Of a DNA stretch of 64,000 nucleotides, positions 22,443 to 33,030 are shown piece by piece. How positions within the stretch are numbered: the stretch's first letter is position 1; every line of letters starts with the position of its first letter. Position numbers and translations under genes: made by a program. A model generated the notes under the pieces. It was given only the letters and a program-made list of their open reading frames with translations. It made no database searches and had not been told where the DNA came from. This DNA comes from Cerioporus squamosus (lineage: Eukaryota; Basidiomycota; Agaricomycetes; Polyporales; Polyporaceae), in the NCBI GenBank assembly GCA_022592435.1, contig JABYQS010000029.1, positions 186,001 through 250,000 of the forward strand. Direction: 5' to 3'.

Positions 22443-24091
22443 GCTGTTTCGCTCAGATCCTGGTGGGCAAGATCATGGTCAGCGCGGCGCTCTCTTGTAC
22501 CTGGATGCAACGAGGACGTAAGAAGATAACAACGTGCAAGAAGCTGGGAGCAGTCATCGCCACAAAAGGCGTGGGCAGATGCGGCCTGGAGGATTGCCTT
22601 CTCAGAACGCCCTGCAGATCACCTCCTTCTGCACACCCCTGAGGCTTCTAGTGCGCGAAGCGAGCGGAACACTCTGCTCCGACGACCCTCGACGTACCAG
22701 GGCCAGAGAGGTCGCATGCAGATACGAGGCTTTACCCTGTTACGTCCAGAGCATCTAGAGCCCAGCCTGCAGCCAGCGGCGACGACGATTGGTTGGCATG
22801 AGGAGGATTCTTGACAATTCCTCCGACTGGGTACACCTACGCGTGAGGTCGCCGCCCGAGTCATCTCATCGGGCGCATTCATAAATATAACAGCCAAGCC
22901 AACGAAGCCATAGAATCTGCGAAGCAGTTTCGCGCGGTGCAAACGAGGTGGCCCAACCCGTATCTGGACAGTGGGCAACATATTCCGCCGCCCATCCGCC
23001 CGCTCGGAGCGATAGCAGTGCATGCCCTGCAGGACGTACATCGTTCAGAACTGTAGCAGGATCAGTAGTGTGTCATATAAGCAAGAACTCGGTTTAAGTA
23101 CCCGTGCCAAAGCTCGAAAGGCCAGCCTGCGGAGGAGGAGGAGGAGAGGCAAGTCGTGCACGGTGGTGGTGGTCGAAGACGAGTGTCGCAGGTGGCTGTG
23201 CCAAGGTTTGATTTCCGGCAGACGCCCAGAGGGCCATACAGTAGTACCATCTCGCCCAGATCTCGACTTTCTCCTCCTGCCAACGTCGTTCACGACCATT
23301 GCGCCCTCAGACCTGTGCTAGATACTCAGTATCGGCTTCCGTGCGAAGATCGATGCGAAGTACCCAATACGCATGCCACAGCTCATCTATCTACCCTCGC
23401 CGAGCTCAAGCTCAGGAGCGAATCGCATCTCTAGCGAACTCCTCCACGAACCGGGGCTTCCGCCAAATTCTGCCAACGACTAGCTTCCTTTGTACCTGGC
23501 AGTCCAGTTAGGGACATGAAGATCTTACCTTTGGCACCGTGCTGGCAGCCTGCACCTCGAGATCGAGATGTCTGTTGTTCGAGAGACGAAGTCATCAGTC
23601 CTTCGGCCACATTTCCCTGCGCCTCGCGGCCACCCTCTGACCGATTTTGCCAATGTTTCTCATGTTCAACGCGCTCGCTCATTCAACTAACCTGAGCTTC
23701 GCGCTCGCGTTGGTGTTAGCGATGATCCAGCCCTCGACCGGGGGCCGGCCCGACTGCCAAACGGACACTTGATGTCAGCTTTCCACCCAAGCGGCATTGG
23801 CGCCTTGCCCTATGACCACGTCTTCCGCGCCGCCTTGTCCACCGCTCGTTTCAACTCCTGGACATGACCTGTGGCCCTGATAGGTATATAAGGAGGCGAG
23901 TGTTCGGAGGATGGAGACCAGGCCGCCGCACCACTCCAGCCAGACACTGCCTGACATAAGCCTCTCCCTGGCGACACAAATTTCCTGTTGCTGCATCCAC
24001 CTCTGCGCTTGCCGCTTCACCATATAAGCCCTCGCTGTCCAACTTCGCTCTATACCCCACATCCACCTCCACCTCTCCTCTACCATTCACC
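22443..24091. other. Intergenic, promoter of the MIOX gene at the right end
   Basis: No frame of note is present. The right end has two TATA-like boxes (23885 and 24023) and a CCAC/CTC-rich leader. Confidence 0.5.
23885..23891 (+). promoter_or_regulatory. TATA-like box upstream of MIOX
   Basis: TATATAA lies 200 bp before the ATG. A second candidate, CATATAAG at 24021-24028, is only about 65 bp before the ATG. Which one sets the start of transcription is not decided by sequence. Confidence 0.4.
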
Positions 24092-25460
24092 ATGCGTTTC
24101 AACGACGGACACGCTCTCGACGAGGTCTCGGACGCGGTCGATGAAGGTACGCCATCGCGCGCCTCTCCGACGCGCTCGGACGTCACTCACGCTCGCGCTT
24201 GCTGGCCACAGTGAACAAGTTGAAGGGGCAGGTCTCCGCTGATAACTGGGACGACGCGTCGCAGTTCGACGCCGAGAAGGACAAGACTAATTTCCGCAAG
24301 TACGAGGAGGCGTGCGACCGTGTCAAGAACTTCTACCGCGAGCAGCACGGTGAGTAGCGCCCCCGCGCAGTCCCTCCCTTTTGAGCCCTCCGCTTCTATT
24401 ACTGTCACGTCCGGAGACACTCCTGCTGACTTTGTTCTCGATCGATCGTGGCCTTCGCCCCCGCTCCATTTCATGCCCTGAATCCAGAGAAGCAGACGTT
24501 CGAGTTCAACGTGCGCGTGCGGGCAGAGTTCAAGAAGACCGTGCACGCGAGAATGGGTGAGTGAACTGTTCTAGCCTCGACTGCTGCTGCTGCTGTGCGG
24601 GCTGCGCTCTGGGCTTCCCTCGCTGATCACCTCGAACAGGTATCTGGGATGCCATCGAGAAGCTCAACACGCTCGTGGACGACTCCGACCCCGATGTGCG
24701 TGTTCTCTTATTCCGCTTCGCGAAGCGCTTCGAACTGACGCGGCTCCGCTCTTCCAGACCAGCCTCTCTCAGATTGAGCACCTACTGCAGACTGCGGAGG
24801 CTATCCGCCGAGATGGCAAGCCGGAGTGGATGCAGGTCGCGGGACTCGTCCATGATCTCGGCAAGCTCCTCTACTTCTTTGGCTCCGAGGGGCAGTGGGA
24901 CGTCGTCGGGGTAAGTCTGCGGCTTGCCGTGCGCTCCCGCGCTATTGCAGTGTGCTGATTTTATGCCGACCAGGACACGTTCGTTGTCGGATGCAAGTTC
25001 TCGGACAAGATCATCTACCCCGATACCTTCGCGGGCAACCCAGACTCGACGGACCCTGTCTACTCGACTGAGTATGGTGTCTACTCGCCTCACTGCGGCC
25101 TTGAGAACGTGATGCTCTCGTGGGGTCACGACGAGGTACGTGCTACTCGTAGATATCTCTCCCGTTCCGGGTATTCTGACCCGACGTCCGCAGTACTTGT
25201 ACCACGTCCTGAAGAAGCAGAGCTCGCTGCCAATGGACGCGCTGTACATGATCCGCTACCACAGTTTCTACCCATGGCACCGGGAGGGCGCGTACGAGCA
25301 CCTCACCAACGCGGAGGACCGGCGCGCTCTGGAGGCCGTGCGCGCCTTCAACCCGTACGACCTCTACAGCAAGAGCGACGAGCCGGTCAACGTCGAGCAG
25401 GTCAAGCCGTACTATCAGGGCCTGATCGCCAAGTTCTTCCCCGAGGTCATCGAGTGGTGA
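24092..25460 (+). CDS. MIOX: myo-Inositol oxygenase
   Basis: Seven exons (24092-24146, 24212-24349, 24488-24556, 24640-24695, 24758-24910, 24974-25135, 25194-25460) close in phase to 299 residues, against about 285 in animals. The enzyme is a cytosolic di-iron oxygenase that cleaves myo-inositol with O2 to D-glucuronate, the first step of inositol breakdown. Its HD-domain ligands are all visible: His in [11 protein letters not shown] of VHDLGK (138-139), His in SWGHDEY, His in [10 protein letters not shown] and Asp in [11 protein letters not shown]. Conserved stretches include [16 protein letters not shown] and [13 protein letters not shown]. The C-terminus (FFPEVIEW) matches the family end. 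Nothing is missing. No other inositol-catabolism gene lies nearby. Confidence 0.97.
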
Positions 25461-25801
25461 CCTTCCCTAGCCATCCTACTGTTCGTATCATCTCTTGCTC
25501 TCGACGCCTTGCTCTCTGTTCGCCTTCATACCAGTTAATGTGTAGCATACCCAGTCCCGAGACTGTTTCGTACCGACTCTTCGATATCCCTCCATAGGTA
25601 GACAGTATATAATGATAATATTCGTTCGGATACTCCCTTTGCCCCGTCATGAACGAGATAATAGATAACATCAGTAAGTCATTGATTTTGGGACCTCCTC
25701 TGGGGCACAGACTCCCCGCCCGACGGCGATACCTGTGCGACGAAATGACTCGTCGAACGTACTCACCTGCCATAAGGGGCGCTACACTGCTGTGAGCGCC
25801 G

Positions 25802-26089
25802 GTGTGCTTCCTGACTCCTGCCACCAAAAATTCCAATCGATTGCTTGCATCCTGCCCGGAGCTTGTTCATGACACTTATCTGACTCCGAGAAAATCAATT
25901 CTGGCGGCCATCCTTTCCCTCCGACTGCCATCACTCCTCCCTGTATATAGTTCTCGCTTTTCTTCCGCACCAGCCTCTGTACTATCTGTACTTCACGCTC
26001 TCCGCCACCAACAAAACGCTCGGGCACTCCCTACAACCCCAAAGCTAGCCCAGATCTTCCGCAACTTTGCAAGCTTCCGAAACTACACC
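25802..26089 (+). other. In-frame presequence-like extension upstream of the ArgRS ATG
   Basis: The ArgRS frame stays open for 96 codons before the first ATG. The last 45 or so codons are rich in Arg, Ser, Ala and Leu and almost free of acidic residues (for example RFSSAPASVLSVLHALR and KLAQIFRNFASFRNYT). That is the look of a mitochondrial targeting peptide, but no in-frame ATG precedes it. Initiation at a near-cognate codon could give a mitochondrial isoform. It could also simply be 5' UTR. Confidence 0.45.
25943..25948 (+). promoter_or_regulatory. TATA-like box upstream of ArgRS
   Basis: TATATA lies about 145 bp before the ATG at 26090. If transcription starts about 30 bp downstream, roughly 35-40 codons of the presequence-like frame would be in the mRNA. 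Confidence 0.35.
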
Positions 26090-29000
26090 ATGGCGTCGAC
26101 ATCCACTGACACGGCCAACCGACCAAAACTCGGGCCCTCCCCCTTCTCCGTCCCAGCCGATCTCCCCAAACTTCCTGAGGTCCCGGGCACCGACCCCACC
26201 CGCTGCGTCATCGATTCCTTCCGAATCGCCATTGCAAAAGCTGTCGCAGATGCTCTCGAGCCTCTGACGATCGAGCAGGTCTACCAGGGTGTGGACTACG
26301 GGAAGAAGGGCGAGGACTTCACCGTGGCGCTTCCCCGTTTCCGACTTCCAGGAAAGGTTGATGAGCTGGCGAAGAAGGTCATAGACAATGTGAGCGTCAT
26401 TCTGTTGATTAACCACTCCTTGGTATACGCCTTCTTCGTGGTATCTCGGATTGCAGGCTGGAAGTGGAGTGTGCGCTTAGGGTTAGGGTTCCACCATCGC
26501 GCCCTACTTCGCTTCCTTTGATGTAGCAGCCGTGTGGTTAACAATGGGGTACCCTCCCACCGGCAGAAGGTTCAGATCGACTGGGAGGCTTGTCTGGTAC
26601 ACAAATGCAGTGGAAAAATCTCGTAATCAAGCAGACCACCCAGGGTGTCTCTGAGGTCAGGGCAGTGTACCGCACTAGTACTGCCTGTGATGGATCGCGC
26701 TCTCCGCGCGCCCTGCACAGTGCTCCCCAGTACTGTCAGGTCGTCGTCGGCCACCCACACACTTGACGGATGCCATCGCCCCTCCGAATTCACCGGATGG
26801 TGAGCAGTCCGGCGTGGGACTGCCCGTGTACGCAGTGTCTTCTGGCATAGGAAGTCAAGCAGGTTGGTTGTGGTGGCAGTCACTGCATGCGCGCATCCAT
26901 CTTGCACCGGGCGATAGGCGAGGGCGAAGGTGCACGAGGGAACCTATCCACCGCCTACTTACGCCTTTTGTCCGACACGGGACGTATGTGGGCTAACCGA
27001 TAGGTTGACTCTGCTCGCCACCATCGACCAGCTATCGCCCGGTGCAAAATGGGCTTACGTTTGCAGTGAGTGGTCAGTATCACGCAAAACGGCGCATCAC
27101 ATGCCGTAAGGCCGCTAACCAAGCGAATTGCCATAGCCATAGGGGTCAGCAAGGTGTCCACGCTTGTCGCCCGCGGTCAACGCGGGAGGTGGGAGCGCGA
27201 CCGGCACCGTGACTGTCCGTGGCCATCGTGCAAGGGTCTGCGTGGCTTGATGTCCTCTGTCCGAATCCGCTGAATTGTCCGCTAGACAGTCCAACGGACA
27301 TGTCGCATAGTCACTCGGACGTTCTCGCTACCGGTCGCCGATAGTTATTATTTTGGTGTGGCATACCCATGCTGATCTTCTTCCAAGTTCCAAGCAGATG
27401 ACTGGATCGAGTCCGTGACCCACGACCGCGCCTTCCTGCACTTCAAGTGCCGAACGTCTACCCTGAACCGCCTCATCCTCGACCAAATCCACGCCCTCAC
27501 CTACGATACCGAGTCAAAACAACCTGAGTACGGTGCGAACTCCATCGGCGAGGGCAAGCGTGTCGTCATCGAGTACTCCTCGCCCAACATTGCAAAGTCG
27601 TTCCATGTCGGCCACTTGCGAAGTACGATCATTGGCGCGTTCCTTGCGAACCTGTACCGGGCGTGTGGCTGGGACGTCTACTCTCTGAACTACCTCGGTG
27701 ACTGGGGAACGCAGGTCTGTAGCCTTCTATTTGGCACAATGTGTCATCCGCTGACATCGCGAGCAGTTCGGTCTCATTGCAGTCGGCTTCGAGAAGTATG
27801 GCTCGCAGGAGGCTCTCGAGCAGAACGCGATCCAGCACCTTCTCGAGATCTACGTCAAGGTGAGCGCCGACGCGGAGAAGGACCCGAAGGTCCGCGAGGA
27901 GGCGGCAGCGTGGTTCAAGCGCATGGAGGACGGCGACGAGGAAGCGCTTCGGAACTGGCGGGTGTGGCGCGAGCTGTCGATTAAGAAATATGAGGAGGAG
28001 TACGCGCGGCTCAACGTGCACTTCGACGAGTACACCGGCGAGAGTAAGGTTGGCGCACAGACGATGGATGCCGCGGTGAAGAAGCTGCACGAGATGGGCC
28101 TCATCGAGGAGGACAACGGTGCGCTACGGGTTAACCTGGAGAAGTATAAGCTCGGCAAGGCTGTTGTCCGGAAACGAGGTGCGTCTTCCATTTTCGGTGC
28201 TCGAGGAGGTATAACTCACTCACTCACTACTACTCACTCACTCACTCACTCACTCACTCACTCACATACAGACGGGACGTCCATCTACCTGACGCGAGAT
28301 ATCGGCGCGGCGATTGAGCGATACGAGAAGTACAAGTTCGACAAGATGATCTACGTCGTCGCCTCGCAGCAGGACCTGCACCTCCAGCAGTTCTTCAAGG
28401 TGCTGCAGCTCATGGGCTACGAGTGGGCGCAGAACCTCGAGCACGTCAACTACGGTCTCGTGCTCGGTATGAGCACCCGCAGGGGCACCGTCGTCTTCCT
28501 CGACCAGATCATTCGAGAGGCCGCGTCCGTTATGCACGAGCAGATGCGCAAGAACGAGGAGAAATACAGCGCAATTGAGGATCCCGAGAAGGTCGCGCTC
28601 GAGATCGGCATCACCGGTGTCAAGATCCAGGACATGGCTGCTAAGCGGTGCGCTCCGTCCTTCCTCATTTCTGCTCACTCGTTCTGACTTGCGAGATCAC
28701 AGGATCAACAACTACACCTTCAACTGGGACCGCATGCTCTCCTTCGAGGGCGACACCGGCCCATACCTCCAGTACGCCCACGTCCGGCTCTCCTCCATCG
28801 AGCGCAAGAACCCCGAGCTGCTCCCGCTCCCTGCGCCCTCTCAGCTCAACCTCGACTCGCTCGTTGAGCCGCAGGCCCGCGAGATCGTGTTCCTGCTCGG
28901 GACGTACCCCGACGTCGTGAAGACGGCTCTGAAGACGCACGAGCCCAGCGGGATCGTGACCTTCGCTTTCCGCCTGAGCCACGCTATCTCGAGTGCATGG

Positions 29001-29132
29001 GAGACGGTCATCGTCAAGGGCGAGCAGGACAAAGAGAAGGCCAAGGCACGCATGGCGCTGTACCTCTCGGCGCGGGATGTGTTGGGCGCGGCGTTGCGGT
29101 TGTTGAGCATCAAGCCGCTCGAGCGGATGTAG
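26090..29132 (+). CDS. RRS1: Arginyl-tRNA synthetase
   Basis: Exons 26090-26389, 27388-27714, 27767-28178, 28272-28647 and 28703-29132 close to 614 residues. This class I enzyme charges tRNA-Arg. The HIGH motif appears as FHVGHLRST (173-176) after SSPNIAKS; the KMSKS loop is the degenerate GMSTRRGT (about 412-418), usual for eukaryotic Arg[12 protein letters not shown] is conserved. The C-terminal DALR anticodon-binding domain (about 470-614) has [15 protein letters not shown] and ends [10 protein letters not shown]. The first acceptor is an AAG (27385-27387), which restores FQADDWIES in frame. That intron is 998 nt, far longer than the 52-93 nt of the others, and holds a foldback element. 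Only one ArgRS is seen, and fungi often use one gene for cytosol and mitochondria. Confidence 0.96.
26902..27047. repeat. 146-bp foldback (MITE-like) element in ArgRS intron 1
   Basis: The termini TTGCACCGGGCGATAG (26902-26917) and CTATCGCCCGGTGCAA (27032-27047) are perfect 16-bp inverted repeats. Imperfect pairing continues inward, for example AACCTAT at 26941 with ATAGGTT at 27000. No clear target-site duplication flanks it, and it encodes nothing. Confidence 0.6.
28214..28265. repeat. (ACTC)n microsatellite in ArgRS intron 3
   Basis: About twelve ACTC units with one ACTACT interruption fill most of the 93-nt third intron. They stop six bases before the acceptor. Confidence 0.9.
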
Positions 29133-29301
29133 ATGCGCCTCGTATGGAGATCTTAACCCCTTGGGCCGCGAAGTCGAATATTCTCCTAGATGTACTAGTG
29201 TAATGCATGCTCCCTTCTTGATAGAAGCGTTCGAAGTGCAGGTCATCATAGTAACAGCCCCATATACATGCGTAAAACCCGAATAAAAGTGAGAGAGACG
29301 A

Positions 29302-31683
29302 TCACAACTCCAATGCGCCCTTGTGTGTCCTCTTATGTCGGGCAGGGCGGATCTGTTGTCGACGCTCGTCGCCGTTCTCACAAGGAGAAGGCTCTTCGGG
29401 CACCTGCAAGTCAGCATCGAGTCAGCAGTCCGCTCCGAGCTAAGAGTTCACTCTCTGAAGCACTGACCGTTCCGTTGGCCAGGAAACTCGCGATGAGGTC
29501 GAGATTGCAGTTGTTGTGATTGAACATAAATGGCTATGAGCAGATGAGAGAGTCCGTCAGCGACGGCGCGACCCACGCATCACGGTTCAAATTGAATGAG
29601 AAACCGTGTAGAACCAGATAGTGCTTACCCCGAAATCGAGGTTGGCGAACACATGAGCACCCGGCCACAGCTCCCGTGCTGCTGTGTCCGACACCCTCAG
29701 GTAGTTCCATGGATCTAACTTGCGCAGGAGGACGAGGGTCTCCTGGACGGGCTTCTGTTCCTGTGGTGCGCTGAAGGAGACCCGCTCCACGGCGCGGATG
29801 GGCCAGAGGTGGCAGAGGAAGCGCCATGACGGGAACGCGCTAGACACTACGAGAGCATCTGTTTGATCGGTAACAGGCACGAAGGAAGGAGGGTACGCAC
29901 TGAGCAGGGGTACGCTGTGCAAGCTCTCGGTCAGTGCAAATTCCACGGCCGCGCGCAGCGTCTCGTTGTCCGGGGTATGTTCATAGAGTGCGTCTCCGCA
30001 GACGATCGGCATTTCGCCCAGCCCGAGAGCGGCGAGATCGTGGACTGGGTACCTGTTCAGCGACTTCGTGTGCTCCTCGAATGTCTGCCAGTTTTGCGTG
30101 ACCGATTTGTCCTTCCGGACTGCGTCGAAGAACTGGTGATACCGACTGTTCTGCAGATCGACAACGTACTGATTGCTGGTGAGAAGGGTTGTTACTTATG
30201 GTGGAGGGACAAGCACACAGGGTACTCACCGCCAACCCATGAGATCTTGACGCAGGAGCTGCTCAGGCGGGGCAGTCAGCTTTCAAGGAGTGAGGACGTG
30301 GACTTCTGTGACGCACATACCATCACTGAGAGGGCGAGAAATGCCATGTCGGGACGTGGGGGACCCCCGGGAAAGGAGCAATCTGCAGGCTTGTCGGATG
30401 CGCACGACTCTTCGAGCATGGCGACGGAGTTATTAGCGATCGCTATCGCTGCTTGCCAAGTCTGAGAGTACGTCAGCTCCGATTGAGTCTAGGCGGGCAA
30501 CGCACTAAACCGGCTTGCTCACCAGGTAACTTGGCACTGCATTGTAGGACACAGGATCCACAGGATCATCCATGACAAGGCGACCGATACGCTACAACAG
30601 ACCAATCATATGAACATCGGCGCCTGGGTGACTCGATAACCAAGACTCGCCTCCGGACAAACTGGGAGGAAACCGTCAGACTACGGTGCAATGTTGCCAG
30701 CGAGTGAGAGGACGCACGTTTCTGCAAGTAACTTCCAACCAAACTGCCAGGCTGGGCACCCCAGAAGCGAATCTGAGCATTGGGCCCGTCAAAAGCATCG
30801 GCCATCGCCACCATGTCTCGCACTGTAGCGGCAGTGCCGACGTATCGCAGCATATCCCCCTGGCCGAGGTCTTGGACATTCTCGACGCAATCTATGACGG
30901 CTCTCTGTTGCACGCGATGGAATATGAGTGCGTCGTCGGCAGTTTGCCGGCGGGTCCATGCGAGAGTCTCTTCGTCCCAGTCGGACGGGGCCTCTGACTC
31001 GCGCCATGCCATCTCTTGGTAGTATACGCTCTTGTCGAACGAGTCTTCGAAGCATGCAAGTGTTCCGGGTCTGTATATGCCGACGGTCAGCGGATGGTCT
31101 ATCATACGCTGACTCTATCAACGGAAAGACGAACACGGAAATACCCGGGGTGCCCCTGCCCCGAGGCGTCCACATAACAAGGTCGTATTCGCCATTCAGG
31201 CGTTTGTAGAGAGCACCCGCCTGCCGGCTCAAGTCTATCTGAGGTGCGCGGTCCGAACTGAACCAACTCGAGACTCCTGCAAGCGTCCGAATCGGTCACG
31301 TATCTCGAGGTAGGCGAAGATGAATGAACTCACCGGTATGCAGGAAGACCGTCCCTTTGCGTGTGCCTTGGCTCGCAGCTGGATACCTCGCGAAGACGAT
31401 GCTCCCGTTGCCAGCACTGGGGTCGTGCCAGTCCAAAGGCACTGTGAAAATGCCGCATTCGATGATGGTCCCCTCTCGACAAGGCGCGACTTTGTAGGGC
31501 AGTGGCTGCGCCAATCCTGGATCGTCCCTCAAATTCTGAGTGTGTCTCAACTGTCAGCAGCGTACTGTATTTCCTATCTGAAGTGGTACTTACAGGACCT
31601 GGGTCTGCGGCTAGGGTCGGGATTGCACATGCGAGCAACACACTCGCCAATAAACTCGGCAGGAACTTGGGCAAGCTTGGCAT
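29302..31683 (-). CDS. Secreted alpha/beta-hydrolase-like protein (peptidase S33/TAP family) with altered active site
   Basis: Eleven exons: 31683-31594, 31535-31334, 31276-31145, 31098-30718, 30661-30651, 30591-30523, 30461-30321, 30258-30230, 30175-29629, 29533-29468, 29403-29302; 589 residues. A signal peptide (LLASVLLACAIPTLAA) is followed by the family landmarks FTVPLDWHDPS, YDLVMWTPRGRGT, RFWGAQPGSLVGSYL, RIGRLVMDDPVDP, CHLWPIRAVERV and KLDPWNYLR. Relatives are secreted tripeptidyl aminopeptidase-like hydrolases. In them the elbow reads G-x-S-x-G; here Gln257 holds the nucleophile place and the usual His-Gly-Gly-Pro-Gly oxyanion strand is replaced by HTGVSSW. The GHxS histidine region reads FNHNNC. 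A non-catalytic protein is inferred. Exon 5 is 11 nt and its intron starts with GC. A 42-nt in-frame optional intron may lie within exon 9. Confidence 0.85.
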
Positions 31684-32389
31684 GGCTGGCGGTTTCAGGA
31701 GGAGTCCCTTTCGCCGTTGCCTGCCTGCGAACAGTGCAGCACTCCTCTCGGACCTTGTAGTTGCTGGTGTGATTGCTCAGTTCGCGTTTGATGACGAGAC
31801 AAGGAACGTTACGGCAGCGCTCAAAGCTGTCCGCAACATTTCATGCGTTCCTGAGTATTAGCGCTCGAAGTACCCAAGGCTTGACAGCGAACTCGAACGT
31901 ACACCAAACGCACCAGAACAACAGGGTGCGGACATCCTCTGCGTATGTAGATGACACGGTAGTAATCACTCGCGGATCGACCATTTTGAAAGCAACTTGC
32001 ATTTGAACTACCATACAGTGAGCCTAGTAACTCACACTCGGATGATACATACTTCAAATTGACTTGAAGTACACCGCACGTATCATACAACCTCCTCACA
32101 GTCGATCTCAGAAACGTAGACAATGGCGGACGCTCCCCCGAGCGGACGAGGTGGAGATCTGTCCGTAGTAAACATCTGAGTTCGTGAAGAAGACGCAGCT
32201 TGCCGCGATCTCCGAGGGCTAGCGCTGACCCGTCGACCGACTTGCCCAATCCCTCCATCCGTTCAGGCGGGCGCAACAAAATAAGTGCGTACCGAATCGG
32301 GTGCGACAGCGTTGGCGGGCTGAAACCTTCAACTTGGCCAAGGGCCACCAAACGGAGGGACAGACGCAAGATGCGACTTACATGCCCCA

Positions 32390-32590
32390 GTCCTCGAGGT
32401 CGAACGCGACTGAGAGCCCCTTCTGTCCCTCAAGCCTCAGGGTGCCCGATTGCGCGGACCATGGCATCTGTTGTGTCTTTCTGCTCCTTGGGCAGGTGCA
32501 CGACCGTCACTTCTGCGCCTTCACGCGCGGAAAGAATTGCGACGGACGGCGCACTCGATGCCGGAGCTGCGAAGCGTTCAGTGTGCGGGT
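32390..32590 (-). pseudogene. Short-chain dehydrogenase/reductase relic
   Basis: Minus-strand pieces in three frames line up with the N-terminal half of a glucose/ribitol dehydrogenase-type SDR: SSGIECAV (from TGxxxGIG), then SVAILSAREGAEVTVVHLP and KEQKDTTDAM, then EGQKGLSVAFDLEDW. Two frame changes (near 32540 and 32440) separate them, with no GT-AG pair to explain the shifts. The catalytic Tyr-x3-Lys part was not found downstream. The gene is inferred to be decayed. Confidence 0.55.
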
Positions 32591-33030
32591 GTCGAGTATT
32601 TCGTATTTCGGGACGAAGACAATGTACCCTTCACCCGTGCACGAGAGACAGATCGGTTGACAGAGGCGGTCCTCGTGGTCGCCGAAGAAGATGTGCTGTT
32701 GCGCGCAAAGAAAAAGATTGTGCGCACAGCTGCACAGCGGCAACTCTTCGTCTTCGACCCGACCACCAAGGGGGTCTGGACGTCGACTTGAACACAAGGG
32801 CCAGAGGCGTATACTTCAGTGCATAGCGTATGACACAGTCAATCGCCACCTAGTACCATGGAACCTACACATCTCCCACAGTTCTGACGTACGAAGCGTT
32901 CACAACGCTCCAGCAACGGCGTCACGAAGCCAGACATCGTGACGAGACCATCTGAGGAGTTCTCGATAGCGTGGATTATAACTTAAGTCAAGACGGCATA
33001 ACAACGGCACGTAGCTAGTAGACAGACTCC

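Noticed and set aside
26476..26490. Interstitial telomere repeat (TTAGGG)2
   Set aside because: Only two units; too short to indicate a telomere relic, though it lies in the unusual ArgRS intron.
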